From Enterocloster aldenensis (GTDB lineage Bacteria; Bacillota; Clostridia; Lachnospirales; Lachnospiraceae): a stretch of DNA of 64,000 nucleotides. Each line of letters starts with the position of its first letter. Position 1 is the stretch's first letter. Positions 1-8,971 of this stretch are shown here, piece after piece. The notes below the pieces were generated by a model. It saw only the letters and a program-made list of their open reading frames with translations. It was not told the origin of the DNA and did not search any database. A program made the translations under genes and the position numbers. The stretch is taken from positions 235,314 through 299,313 of the forward strand of contig NZ_QVEX01000002.1 of the NCBI RefSeq assembly GCF_003434055.1, given 5' to 3'.

Positions 1-602
1 AATACTTCCGCCAATAATGGACGGGACGTAGTAGAGCGTCCGGTAAAGGCCAAGGCACTTGTGGTCCTTATTCAGCAGCATGGCTTCCAGCATGGGAGGG
101 GTAATCATCTGGATCTTATCGTTTACGCCGCTTACCTTGGACGCATAGTTATTCCACTCAATCAGGGACGCGCCGTCTCCGGTCACAACCGGGCCCGCCT
201 CCTGTCCAAGGGCCTGGATAGCCGCATATTCGTCGGGATTAGGCACAGCGCCCTTTGCCATCAGGTCTGCCCACATCTGGATGAAGTCAGCGCAGACCGC
301 ATCATCGGAATAGCCAATGGCTTTCTTATCATCGGAGAACAGGTCCTCCCCATGCTGTCTTACCCAGTAGTTAAAGATATTGGTATCATCTACCGGTCCA
401 TTGGCCATGCCGTACTTTCCTGTTTTTTCTTTTACAGTCTCCGCCATGGAAATCATGTCTCCCCAGGTCCAGCTGCTGTCCGGCACTTTAAGTCCTGCCT
501 CTGCCAGCACGTCCGGATTGAATCCAAAGGACTGGTAGGAACTTGCCAGGACCAATCCAACCATCTTATCGTTGATTTTACCGGAATTCAGCAGGTTCTC
601 AT
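1..602 (-). pseudogene. ABC sugar-type extracellular solute-binding protein, truncated at its start; runs off the window
   Basis: The minus strand is open from about 602 to the window edge and reads as the middle of a family 1 solute-binding protein: VGLVLASSYQSFGFNPDVL, then SSWTWGDMISMAETVKEKTG, then IQALGQEAGPVVTGDGASL. Such proteins are lipid-anchored and deliver sugars to an ABC permease. No start codon, signal peptide or N-terminal lobe is present. The frame begins abruptly inside the preceding response-regulator stub in a different frame, so the 5' part of the gene has been deleted. The far end lies outside the window, so I cannot say whether the rest is intact. It is downstream of a YesM-like kinase, the usual arrangement for sugar-responsive two-component loci. 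Confidence 0.8.
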
Positions 603-662
603 GATTGCAGCCATCCCCTCCCTCTCAATGTCCTCGTCATCCACTAAGATTACTTTATACAT
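588..662 (-). pseudogene. Response regulator stub (YesN/AraC type), 24 codons left
   Basis: The start codon at 662 overlaps the end of the histidine kinase gene by 13 bases, as in kinase-regulator operons. The first codons read MYKVILVDDEDIEREGMAAI, the classic opening of a receiver domain with its acidic DDE pocket. After about codon 20 the match ends, and a stop follows four codons later at 588. The phosphorylated Asp, the rest of the receiver and the AraC output domain are all missing. From about 602 onwards the DNA belongs to a solute-binding protein in another frame, so a deletion joined the two genes. No regulator function is expected. Confidence 0.85.
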
Positions 663-1537
663 GCGTCTTCCTGCGCCTCCCTTTTCGGAATGGTGATGAT
701 TACCGTGGTCCCCTGGTCCGGGGTACTGTCTATCCAGAAACCTGCTTCCTGGTAAAAGGCCATCTTCAGCCGCTCTGCAATATTCTTAAGGCCTATGCCA
801 TGGCCTTTGGGCCTGGCTGTGAATTTGCGCACGGCCAGTAGCTCCTCAGGCGTCATTCCCGGACCATCATCCGTGACAGTAATGCGGATAAGGTCCTCCT
901 CCCGCACCGTCACCGTAATCGTACATGGAGTCAGCATCTTCTCCACGCCATGGTATATGGCATTTTCCACCAGCGGCTGCAATGTCATATGCGGGATCAG
1001 ATATTGCCCGCCCACCTTTGCATCGATGGAAAAAACCGCACGTTTCTGATAGCGGTATTCCTGGATTGTAATATACTGCTCCAGCATATGAAGCTCTTCT
1101 TCCATGGTAAAATACTGCTCCCGGTTCAATGCCGCCCTGAGGATCGTCCCCAGCGCCACGGTCATCCTGGCCGCCGCCCCATTCTTCTTGGCACGGATCA
1201 TCCAGTTAATGCTGTTAAGGGTATTATAGAGGAAATGGGGATTGATCTGCGCCTGCAGCATCCGGTATTCCGTATCTTTTAAGAGGATCTGTTTCTCATA
1301 ATTTTCATGGATAAGGTTGTCAATCTTATCCAGGGTCATCTGGAACTCCTGGGTCAGAAGTCCGATTTCGTCATTGCCGTAACCTGTCCCCAGGAATTCC
1401 CTGGCCCCCAGGAAATCACCTGTCTCCACAATTGCCATACTTTCCGTCAGCCGTTCCAGCGGTTTTACCAGCCGGTAGGCCAGATGCACAACGCTTTGAA
1501 AAATATGCGGCAGTCCCATGGGAAGGACATACATCAC
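650..1537 (-). CDS. YesM-type sensor histidine kinase, sensor domain missing
   Basis: This is the cytoplasmic half of a two-component sensor kinase. Residues about 20-80 form the end of a membrane segment plus HAMP linker (RLVKPLERLTE). The His_kinase box QINPHFLYNTLNSINW carries the phospho-accepting His101. The ATPase domain shows the N box (LQPLVENAIYHG), G1 (DDGPGM) and G2 (GHGIGLKN). Family members are usually near 600 aa with a large extracellular sensor; here only 295 aa remain, opening at a GTG without a good ribosome site. Upstream DNA still encodes sensor-like residues in another frame, so the gene is frameshifted and probably dead. Its partner regulator is also destroyed. Confidence 0.85.
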   Translation of the reverse strand: MMYVLPMGLPHIFQSVVHLAYRLVKPLERLTESMAIVETGDFLGAREFLGTGYGNDEIGLLTQEFQMTLDKIDNLIHENYEKQILLKDTEYRMLQAQINPHFLYNTLNSINWMIRAKKNGAAARMTVALGTILRAALNREQYFTMEEELHMLEQYITIQEYRYQKRAVFSIDAKVGGQYLIPHMTLQPLVENAIYHGVEKMLTPCTITVTVREEDLIRITVTDDGPGMTPEELLAVRKFTARPKGHGIGLKNIAERLKMAFYQEAGFWIDSTPDQGTTVIITIPKREAQEDACIK

Positions 1538-1649
1538 TTCATTACTTTAGGAGCATGAAGGTCCGTGTCTCCCTCAGTTTTACCAGTTCCCTCTGATTGA
1601 TGAGGGAAGTCACATTTCTTCCTATATTCCACAAAGCAGCCTCACCCGT
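1538..1649 (-). pseudogene. Out-of-frame remnant of the kinase sensor and transmembrane region
   Basis: Between the kinase start and the TetR fragment the minus strand encodes GRNVTSLINQRELVKLRETR followed by TFMLLK and a stop. This resembles the end of an extracellular sensor leading into the second membrane helix of a YesM-type kinase, and it would join the kinase reading frame after a frameshift near 1537-1555. I read it as part of the original kinase gene. The assignment rests on position and pattern only. Confidence 0.5.
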
Positions 1650-1933
1650 TCATGCCCATATCCATTGCTTTTCAGTTCCGGCGCCAATCTCAAAATGGTA
1701 TTTCACAATGCCGGTATTAATTTGGGACATGGGACTATTGTCCTTTGTGCGGATGGACACGGTATTCCCATCAGCTTCAATGAGCAGCTCATCAATATTC
1801 CCAAAGTGATTATAACAGACAGCCGCCGATACACCGACTTTCTTCGCCGCCTTTCGTAAAGAAAACTTTTCAATCCCCTCCTCATGGATTAACTCAAGTC
1901 CCTGTTCAATGAGTGTTTCTTTTAAATTACCAA
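1650..1933 (-). pseudogene. TetR-family regulator, N-terminal DNA-binding fragment fused to unrelated sequence
   Basis: The reading frame contains a clear TetR helix-turn-helix: LKETLIEQGLELIHEEG, then KFSLRKAAKKVGVSAAVCYN and HFGNIDELL. After this the frame continues as about 40 residues (EADGNTVSIRTKDNSPMSQI onwards) that do not look like a TetR ligand domain and may be kinase sensor sequence. I find no plausible start codon immediately before the TetR part. It looks like a double-ended fragment trapped in the same deletion-rich zone as its neighbours. A second, unrelated TetR remnant lies near 40,000. Confidence 0.65.
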
Positions 1934-1956
1934 AACATTTTAATGGTATGTTACAT

Positions 1957-1993
1957 GAAAAAAATTGCCGGCCATCACACGGATGACCGGCAA
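1957..1993 (-). terminator. Rho-independent terminator of the surface operon
   Basis: On the minus strand an almost perfect hairpin (arms TTGCCGG-CATC and GATG-CCGGCAA) is followed by a run of seven T. It lies about 110 bases after the last small gene of the surface operon and before the decayed TetR fragment. It is the only strong leftward terminator I found between 16,000 and here, supporting one long transcript. Confidence 0.85.
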
Positions 1994-2105
1994 ACTGATT
2001 TTTCAAGTATCCTTCCCTGCCTTATTTCTTCTATATCCTTCTATTCCTTTTATTCTGTATCAGGAACATTGATAAGATCCAGGAAATCCGGTAATACTGC
2101 TCCCA

Positions 2106-2264
2106 TCATTCCCTGGACTCCGTGTATCTGTGAAGGTATTCCATCTGGGCATCATCGTCCGCCTGACGTCCGTATGGCGTTGTTCCTGCAGCACAGCAAT
2201 AGACGACAATTCCTATGATGCATACGGCTAAAAGTATCAGGATAACTGCTATCATCTTCTTCAT
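2106..2264 (-). CDS. Small membrane or secreted peptide, 52 aa
   Basis: A short gene begins with an ATGA overlap: its ATG (2264-2262) shares bases with the TGA of the O-antigen-ligase-like gene, a sign of translational coupling. The product starts MKKMIAVILILLAVCIIGIV, a strong hydrophobic helix, and ends with a short polar tail rich in Asp, Glu, Tyr and Arg. The adjacent Cys-Cys at positions 23-24 could suggest lipidation, but I see no proper lipobox. It is the last gene before the operon terminator. I do not recognise a family; a small membrane accessory of the preceding protein is a guess. Confidence 0.65.
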   Translation of the reverse strand: MKKMIAVILILLAVCIIGIVVYCCAAGTTPYGRQADDDAQMEYLHRYTESRE

Positions 2265-3898
2265 TCCTTTCCATCCTGCTTATGTATCAAGTCTGGGATG
2301 CCTTTATCGGTCCCATCCTCCCCGGATACCCCCATGGCCAGCAGCATCAGCATGACAGGCGTCACGATGGGGACGCTGATATTGACCGCTGCCTGGGCGG
2401 CATAACAGATTACGGCAAAGGCAATTGCCATCACGTAGGGCCGTTTCCCTGCCGAACGGATCATTTTCCGGATGGATGTAACCAGCAACGCCAGATAGGC
2501 CGCAAGTCCGGCCAGCCCCACCGTTATCAGATATTGAAGGTATTCATTATGGGCGCTGTCGAAAAATTCCCCATAGCGCATCACCATCTCATCATAATAC
2601 TTCTCCATGACAACCGCACCATATGTATCGGGTCCGGCCCCAAACAGTTTCTGTGTAAAGGGAAAGCCTCCATAGCTCTCCATTCCAATCCTCCATATGT
2701 ACCAGCGGTGCGTCCCCCAGTCGTCATTGATTGCCAGGTACTGCGCCAATCCGCCGTAGTTTCCTGCATTTCCACGGACATTCACATCATAAAGGGCAAA
2801 GCAGGCCAGGATGACCACCATGGACAGGAACGCCAGCCAGACCCACCGCCCCCTGTTCCCATCCTGCATAAGGGGGTGTGTATCCGGCAGCCTCTGTATC
2901 ATCCGGCACAGTATGAAGTACATGGCCCAAAGGGCCGCCACCAGGACAATCAGGTAATGGGAGCCGGATATGACCCGGTACAATCCTCCCATATGGCCTG
3001 CAGCGCCTGAAGACGGCTTTGTCATCCTGGGAAGAATCCAGAATTCCGACCCCAGCACTGCAAGTATGAAAATATAAGTCCTGGCCCCCCTCAGGTTCTT
3101 GAACGCGTACAGTGGTAAAAGCCCAACCAGGGCCAGTATTGCAAGGTAGGCATTATCGCTCATTCCGGTAATCAGTGCAAAGAACGAGACTGACATGCAA
3201 AGGAGATACCATGTTTTCCTTATCCCGGCCTCCTCCGTAAAGAATAGCAGGGCGGATGTCCCGGCCAACAGGGCTGCATAGGATGTATATGTGTTAATAT
3301 TCCCAATGGTGGATGTGAACATATAGTATTGTTCCGGATCCATCAGCTTCTTAAACCCAATGGGATCCATATCAAAATACTGAAGAATCCCTATGATGCA
3401 GGCCGCCATGCCGGCCCCCAGGAACAGATCCAGATACCATTGTCTTAACCGCAGGTTCTTACTTACGGCAAAATACATGAACGCATAGGTAATCCACAGC
3501 AGAAGGCCGGAAAACCTCCCATTGCTTCCCAACAGGGCCGCAACCGGAGACACGGACTTCAGGGTGGATACCCCTGCTATCAGTATGAAATCCAGCATGG
3601 ACCAGTCAACGGCGTTAAACAGCCGGTTCCTGTCCGGATTCCTCACACAGCCAAGATAGATTGACAGGCTCAGAAAGATTCCATTTGCCATCAGGAATAC
3701 GGCTGCAAAGATAATTACAACCCTATAATAAAAATATGTCTTAAAATTCAGTATATCAAAGTAATAATCCCTGAACACAAGGGGGAACACCCCAATTATG
3801 ATGACTGCGAAAACACCTGCCAGTGCACAATTCGTATTTTTCCATGCTGAATGGAATCTTACGATATTTAAAATGCCTGTCCTCTTACTATTATCCAT
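2261..3898 (-). CDS. O-antigen ligase-like (Wzy_C superfamily) polytopic membrane protein
   Basis: About 545 residues with a dozen or so hydrophobic helices, a large loop before residue 450, and the motif HNEYLQYLITVGLAGLAAYL at about 450, typical of the Wzy/WaaL/PglL superfamily. These enzymes transfer lipid-linked glycans to lipid A, to other glycans or to protein. A Gram-positive host has no lipid A, so glycan polymerisation, attachment to the wall, or O-glycosylation of the operon's surface proteins are the options; the last is inference from context. I chose the ATG at 3898 because AGGGAG lies five bases upstream; an in-frame ATG at 3946 lacks one. It overlaps the next small gene by four bases. 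Confidence 0.8.
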   Translation of the reverse strand: MDNSKRTGILNIVRFHSAWKNTNCALAGVFAVIIIGVFPLVFRDYYFDILNFKTYFYYRVVIIFAAVFLMANGIFLSLSIYLGCVRNPDRNRLFNAVDWSMLDFILIAGVSTLKSVSPVAALLGSNGRFSGLLLWITYAFMYFAVSKNLRLRQWYLDLFLGAGMAACIIGILQYFDMDPIGFKKLMDPEQYYMFTSTIGNINTYTSYAALLAGTSALLFFTEEAGIRKTWYLLCMSVSFFALITGMSDNAYLAILALVGLLPLYAFKNLRGARTYIFILAVLGSEFWILPRMTKPSSGAAGHMGGLYRVISGSHYLIVLVAALWAMYFILCRMIQRLPDTHPLMQDGNRGRWVWLAFLSMVVILACFALYDVNVRGNAGNYGGLAQYLAINDDWGTHRWYIWRIGMESYGGFPFTQKLFGAGPDTYGAVVMEKYYDEMVMRYGEFFDSAHNEYLQYLITVGLAGLAAYLALLVTSIRKMIRSAGKRPYVMAIAFAVICYAAQAAVNISVPIVTPVMLMLLAMGVSGEDGTDKGIPDLIHKQDGKE

Positions 3899-3972
3899 GA
3901 TTACTCCCTTTAAGGAAATCCCAGAAGCAGCCATGGCTGATACCATGGCTGCCTCCGATACTCCATCTGTTT

Positions 3973-4503
3973 TTACATCTTTAAATCCTTATTCTTCCGG
4001 TTCCTGCACATATAGGTATTGGCTTCATCCAGCATACGCATCAGTTCCAGCGCGCTGCGGAATGCGATATAATGCGTTCCTGTGTAACTGCACTGGATCC
4101 TCCCCTGCATGGAAGAATTCTGTCTATACAGCACATGGACCAGGATGACTGCCTTCGCAGCTGTCACATAGGGGAACATCTTCCCTGCCACATCCTCTTT
4201 GACCAGGACTTTATCGGACTTATTTTTCGTTTTCCCCCTAAGCGCCCGATACTGCTGCGCCCTTTCCTTTTGCAGGAAACGTGGTTCTGTGGTTGCCATG
4301 GGGACGCCTACCATTTCGCATACCTCATCAAGGGCCAGTATCAGCCCATGGATTCCTTTAAAGCTTACAGGACGGGGCAGATGATAATTCACAATGATAC
4401 CGTATGGCACATTATTTTCATTTCCATTGATACACACAAGCATCATGCATGCCCTGTCCGTACCTGCCATTTCAATCTGACGGCTCTTTTCTTCACTCAG
4501 CAT
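3973..4503 (-). CDS. Conserved-looking hypothetical protein, 176 aa
   Basis: I do not recognise a family. The protein is soluble, with no signal peptide or membrane helix. It has a compact first half (CMMLVCINGNENNVPYGIIV, then FKGIHGLILALDEVCEMVGV) and a basic, Gln/Lys-rich middle. The second half ends in HYIAFRSALELMRMLDEANT and a basic tail. The start has AAGGAG upstream. It sits between a giant surface protein and the O-antigen-ligase-like gene, in the same direction with short spacers. A cytoplasmic role in expression, or in supplying precursors for the surface layer, would fit its position but nothing in the sequence proves it. Confidence 0.6.
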   Translation of the reverse strand: MLSEEKSRQIEMAGTDRACMMLVCINGNENNVPYGIIVNYHLPRPVSFKGIHGLILALDEVCEMVGVPMATTEPRFLQKERAQQYRALRGKTKNKSDKVLVKEDVAGKMFPYVTAAKAVILVHVLYRQNSSMQGRIQCSYTGTHYIAFRSALELMRMLDEANTYMCRNRKNKDLKM

Positions 4504-4560
4504 GGTCTACTCCTTTGCAGCACAACCGCAGACATCTGTTTGGAACTTCAATCGCCTGTT

Positions 4561-7500
4561 TTACGGTGTTTCCCTCATCCATCTGCCATTTTCATCCACC
4601 GGATATCCATCCGGGGTCATTTCATTTACATATAATGTTCCCATCGGCCTTCCGTCCTGGCCTCCGGTGCTGAAGAAATACCAGTACTCCCCAAGCTTCT
4701 GCCATCCGGTTGCCATGCCTCCGGTAAACTGGTTCAGATAGTACCACTTCATGTCCTTTGCATCATAGTACCAGCCCATGACTAAACGTCCAAAGTCAGC
4801 TCCCAGATTATCATTAAGATAGTACCAGTGTCCGCCTGCGTCCATGTACCAGCCGTAATCCATGATACCGGCCGCATTAAAATGATAGGTGCAGGTCTGC
4901 CGGGCATCCTCGTACTTTATGTTGATCCATTGGTCTTTGATGGTTCTTCCGCTCCTCAGGATAAAGGACCATTGTCTTCCATCCGTGCCAATGCTTTCCC
5001 ACCGTCCTTCCGTGCCGACGGCATAGGTCCTGTAATCATTAAAGGTTGTTCCCGGCCCAAGGCTTCTGCCCCCGCCGGAGCCGCCGCGTGAGCCGCCTCC
5101 GCCGCCTCCGCCGTTGCCTCCCGGCCGGTTGGGATTGTCCGGGTTATCCGGATGGTCCGGGTCATCGGGGTTGTCCGGCGGATTGGGGTCATTAGGATCA
5201 TTGCCGCCGGAAGTGATGGAATCCACAAGGGCTTTTAAGGTATCATAGGTGTCCAGAAGCTCGTCCACGGTCGGACGGTAAATCCTGTTGGCAACTTCCA
5301 GTGCAATATCAATTGCATCGCTTAACTCTTCCTTATCCTCTTCGCTTACCGATGGATTGTCCTTTAATGCCTGGGCTATGGAAATCTGGGTCAAAAGCTT
5401 CTGCCTTGCCTCCTGCCACTGGGTATCATCTTCCATCTGGTAGAGCACATGCAGGGTCAGATTCTTTGTGACAGGTTCGCCCGTGTCATACCCGTTGTTC
5501 GAGGAGGCTGTCCTTCCCAGCCCATTATATTCCCATACAACCCCGGTAATGGGATCCGTATAGGCATCGAATATATCCAGGTCCATGAATCCCTGGGCAT
5601 CCTCCAGGGCCGTGCCGGACCTGACCTTGATTATATGTTCCACGGAACGCTTATCATCGATGATCCTCACTTCATGGGCCTTCAGGTATGTAAGTACATA
5701 GGTGCCTTCCACATTTGCATCAAAGGACACAACTCCTGTGAACCCGGAATCCGCGTCATCCGGATCCGGCTCCATGGGCACCTGCGTACATGTATATTCC
5801 CCGTCCAGGTCCTCCACGTTCCACAGCTGGTAATCCGTATAGCCTCGCATGCTGCGGTCAAGGACAGCGTATATCCTGATATCCGGCTCCTTGTCCACAC
5901 CGGGCGGGATATCCTTGTTGCTGCCTCCCACCTGTCTTGTCAGTACGGACGATAAGGTCCACGGTACCTTTACCGCATCATTGCCAACTTCGGCTTTTGC
6001 AGCCTCGGACTCTGATGCCTTGGGCGCCCGCTGGGTGAACTTGACTGTGTAGAGCACGTCAACCCCCGCTGTCATGGCGTCCTGGTCGCTGCTGTTATCC
6101 GTAAGTCCGTCAATCAGGTCCGCCATCCTGTCATCTGACAGGTCAAGGGCCACCGCCCCTGTCTTAGGCGTATAGTCAATGGAAGCATTACCGGGTGTCG
6201 CTGCCGACACTGCGGCATAATAATTTGCCTGAAGCACCAGGTTTCCCTCCGGCATGGTGATGGTGGGGTTCCTCCTGGTCTTATCGGCCAGTGTCAGCCT
6301 GCCGATCAGCGCGCTCCACTGCCGGAATGCCTGTCCCTGGCTGTTGGTGGTTTCCGCATCCAGGGAAATCAGATCCCCGGCCTTTACCACTGCTGTCTTA
6401 TCGTCGTCAAAGTCAACGGTCACGCCGCCCCGCACGATTTTAGTGATGAATCCGCCATTTGTAAGGGCTATGGTATAATCCTGCTGTTCCTGTGAATTTC
6501 CTATGACCGCTACCTGGGTGCCTAAAAGTATCTTATCGGCAGCCCCTGTGTCCTCTCCCGGCTGCTTTGCAACCACCACGTATAACTGGTTTGACTCCAG
6601 CCCGCCAAGAACGGCACGCGGCGTGGCGCCGGAAGACATGACCCATCCGTCCTCATCTGCACCGGGGACATCCATTACATCCCCTTCAATATTAAGGATT
6701 GCATACAGGGTTCCCGGATCTGCAGGCTCAACCACCACCTGTTTCATACCGGTCCCATCGTCCTGTACATCGTAGTTGCTGCCAAGGGCCGGTACCGTCA
6801 CTCGCGAAGGCGGGCTGAAGGTACCCGGGTCCAGGTTCTCCGGAAGGATTACCCCCACATCCGGGTTGGCGCCCTGGATCATCTCATAGACATAGTAGCT
6901 TGTACATGGGTTTAACCCGGTAAAACCGGCATTCTTTAACTGGCTTCCCAGTTTGGTCCCAACCACCTTATAATCCATATCAGTCAATGCGTACCTGCGG
7001 TTTTGGTTGGCGCCCGATACGCCCACCTTCCCGCTTCCATCGCTGCCTATGGTGCCCTGGGCATCCGGCATTGTCAGTATGTTGTCATCGCTGAGCCCGA
7101 TGGGGATGAACCTTGCCGTATAGGTCTGGTCCGCATTGATAGTCTGCGGGCCCTGCATCCTGTTCCCGTTTTCGTCAAACCAGCCGTCAAACATGTAGAA
7201 ATTATCGGGATGGGTGCTGGGAAGTATCAGGGACGACCAGGATGTGCCTATCTCCACATGGCTTGTCTTATTTCCTTCTATGGCGCCGTGAGGCCCGGAT
7301 ACAAACTTCAGGTCAAACCATTCGCCTTCTGTCTCCTCAAAATTCGCAAATAATTTGATGGAGGTATTGATTACCGTGTCATCTGCCAGTTTTGGTCCTG
7401 TTTTATTGCTTCCGTTGGATGTGGCCTTATACCAGCCGTCAAAACTGTAATGGGATGAAGGCGTGGGTATAAGCCCTTCCGTTACCTGGGCCAGGGTATT

Positions 7501-8961
7501 GTCCCCGGACTTTTTGACAAACTTAGGGGCCGTACTCCCGTTAAAGAATCCGTTCTGGCCATTGTAGAATTCTACTTTTGCCCAATAGTTCTCATCCGTC
7601 AGGTCTTCGGTGTAGGTGATGGTTACGGTACCACCCTGAAGATTCGGGGTCAGGTTCAGTTTCTTAGTCTCCTGGTTCAGGGATACCTCTGACAGGCTGT
7701 CCTCCCATACTATATTAGGAGGATAAACATAGCCTGGCATTTCATCCACGTCAACTTCCACCGGCACACCGGGATTCACGGCCCGCGTCTCCTCTTCCCG
7801 CAGGATATTGCCGTGGTTATCCATGCGCTTTACCCGGAGTATGGTTTCAAAGCTGGGGTCCAGTCCATATTGATAGGTAAATGTTATGGCCTGGTTTGGC
7901 ATCTTTCCTGTAAAGTAATAGTCAGATGTATTAAGACTGACCCCTGCATCCTCTGCAGAGATGACGCCCATACCGTCCAGGTCCGTGATTCCTCCGTCAG
8001 TCAGTTCCGCTGATTCAAGCAGATAGGAATTAATGACTGCCGGTTCAATGACATAGCCGGATTCCACCGGAAGGGTCCTGCTCTCCGGTGCTTTAATCTG
8101 ATTGCCTTCCATATCCACGTACCGCACCGTGATTTGGAATTTTTTCGCCGGGTCAGGTTCATAACGATAAGCCGCTGTCAGGCTGTCATTGGGCATGCTG
8201 CCCCTTACCGCATTGGTGGATGTGTTGATGCTGGCCCCGCCCTCTTCCATGGTGCCCTGTCCGCTTGCCTCGCCGTATTTGCGGACTTTATTGTTCTTTA
8301 AGAGCACGGACTTAAACCGGTATCCCGGTATATCCCTTCTGTAGGTTGCGGAAATAGGATTGTTGGCCATCTGTGTACTTTCCCAGGATGATTCGAAGAA
8401 TTTCCTTAAATCAGGATCCTCATAATCAGCCGGCCATCCGCTGCTTCCATCCGCCTCATCCCTTGCCGTGTTAAAGTCCCTGTAATGTTCTACCCTGAAT
8501 GTATAGGGAGTTGTCTCATTACTTTTCCACACCGCGTTGTAGGTTGTCACGGAATCATACGGGAAGGCATACGGGAGTGTCTCCACCCGGTTGCCGCTGG
8601 TTCCATACCAGCCGTCAAATGTATAGCCGTCCCATGTAATACCGCTAAAATCCGGTACCTTTGGCCTTGCCCCGGACCCAAAGTCATCCGTGGGCAAACC
8701 TGCAAAGTTGGCGGAACTGGTCAGGGGACTGCCTGCCTGCCCGCTTGCCACAAACAGATTGCCCTCCATGGCCCCGCCGGATGCCACACCGCTATAGCTG
8801 GAAAGCTGTACTCCCGGCCCATTCTGAGGATTGAACTTAATCTTAACCAAATCCCCAAAATCAACCGCATACGCCGGGTGTCCCGGGACAGCCATGGAAA
8901 ATACCATGACTGCCGCCAGCATCCCTGCCAGCTTTGATTTTATATTATATCTCTTTCTCAT
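4561..8961 (-). CDS. Giant secreted cell-wall-binding repeat protein (InlB-B, MucBP-like, choline-binding-type repeats), about 1466 aa
   Basis: The start at 8961 has AGGAGG six bases upstream and opens a signal peptide ending near residue 32 (GHPAYA). Then come repeated InlB-B type modules (YTFDGWYGTSGNRVETLPYA; SHYSFDGWYKATSNGSNKTG) and MucBP-like modules (ITVRYVDMEGNQIKAP). A helical FIVAR-like stretch follows near 1230-1300. A linker of Asn-Pro-Asp repeats and poly-Gly leads to about 150 residues of aromatic GWYYD/WYYLN choline-binding-type repeats that should hold it non-covalently to the wall. There is no LPXTG motif. It shares architecture and its last residues (NEMTPDGY) with the upstream 2073-aa protein, so the two are paralogues. 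Ligand unknown; adhesion or wall architecture is inferred. Confidence 0.9.
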   Translation of the reverse strand: MRKRYNIKSKLAGMLAAVMVFSMAVPGHPAYAVDFGDLVKIKFNPQNGPGVQLSSYSGVASGGAMEGNLFVASGQAGSPLTSSANFAGLPTDDFGSGARPKVPDFSGITWDGYTFDGWYGTSGNRVETLPYAFPYDSVTTYNAVWKSNETTPYTFRVEHYRDFNTARDEADGSSGWPADYEDPDLRKFFESSWESTQMANNPISATYRRDIPGYRFKSVLLKNNKVRKYGEASGQGTMEEGGASINTSTNAVRGSMPNDSLTAAYRYEPDPAKKFQITVRYVDMEGNQIKAPESRTLPVESGYVIEPAVINSYLLESAELTDGGITDLDGMGVISAEDAGVSLNTSDYYFTGKMPNQAITFTYQYGLDPSFETILRVKRMDNHGNILREEETRAVNPGVPVEVDVDEMPGYVYPPNIVWEDSLSEVSLNQETKKLNLTPNLQGGTVTITYTEDLTDENYWAKVEFYNGQNGFFNGSTAPKFVKKSGDNTLAQVTEGLIPTPSSHYSFDGWYKATSNGSNKTGPKLADDTVINTSIKLFANFEETEGEWFDLKFVSGPHGAIEGNKTSHVEIGTSWSSLILPSTHPDNFYMFDGWFDENGNRMQGPQTINADQTYTARFIPIGLSDDNILTMPDAQGTIGSDGSGKVGVSGANQNRRYALTDMDYKVVGTKLGSQLKNAGFTGLNPCTSYYVYEMIQGANPDVGVILPENLDPGTFSPPSRVTVPALGSNYDVQDDGTGMKQVVVEPADPGTLYAILNIEGDVMDVPGADEDGWVMSSGATPRAVLGGLESNQLYVVVAKQPGEDTGAADKILLGTQVAVIGNSQEQQDYTIALTNGGFITKIVRGGVTVDFDDDKTAVVKAGDLISLDAETTNSQGQAFRQWSALIGRLTLADKTRRNPTITMPEGNLVLQANYYAAVSAATPGNASIDYTPKTGAVALDLSDDRMADLIDGLTDNSSDQDAMTAGVDVLYTVKFTQRAPKASESEAAKAEVGNDAVKVPWTLSSVLTRQVGGSNKDIPPGVDKEPDIRIYAVLDRSMRGYTDYQLWNVEDLDGEYTCTQVPMEPDPDDADSGFTGVVSFDANVEGTYVLTYLKAHEVRIIDDKRSVEHIIKVRSGTALEDAQGFMDLDIFDAYTDPITGVVWEYNGLGRTASSNNGYDTGEPVTKNLTLHVLYQMEDDTQWQEARQKLLTQISIAQALKDNPSVSEEDKEELSDAIDIALEVANRIYRPTVDELLDTYDTLKALVDSITSGGNDPNDPNPPDNPDDPDHPDNPDNPNRPGGNGGGGGGGSRGGSGGGRSLGPGTTFNDYRTYAVGTEGRWESIGTDGRQWSFILRSGRTIKDQWINIKYEDARQTCTYHFNAAGIMDYGWYMDAGGHWYYLNDNLGADFGRLVMGWYYDAKDMKWYYLNQFTGGMATGWQKLGEYWYFFSTGGQDGRPMGTLYVNEMTPDGYPVDENGRWMRETP

Positions 8962-8971
8962 CCGGTTCCTC

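Noticed and set aside
650..1537. Histidine kinase as a functional short kinase
   Set aside because: Lack of a good start, out-of-frame sensor sequence upstream and destruction of the partner regulator favour a decayed gene, although the catalytic half is intact.
5060..5210. Short tandem repeats that could suggest a CRISPR-like or satellite array
   Set aside because: They encode the Asn-Pro-Asp and poly-Gly linker of the wall-binding protein in frame; there are no spacers.
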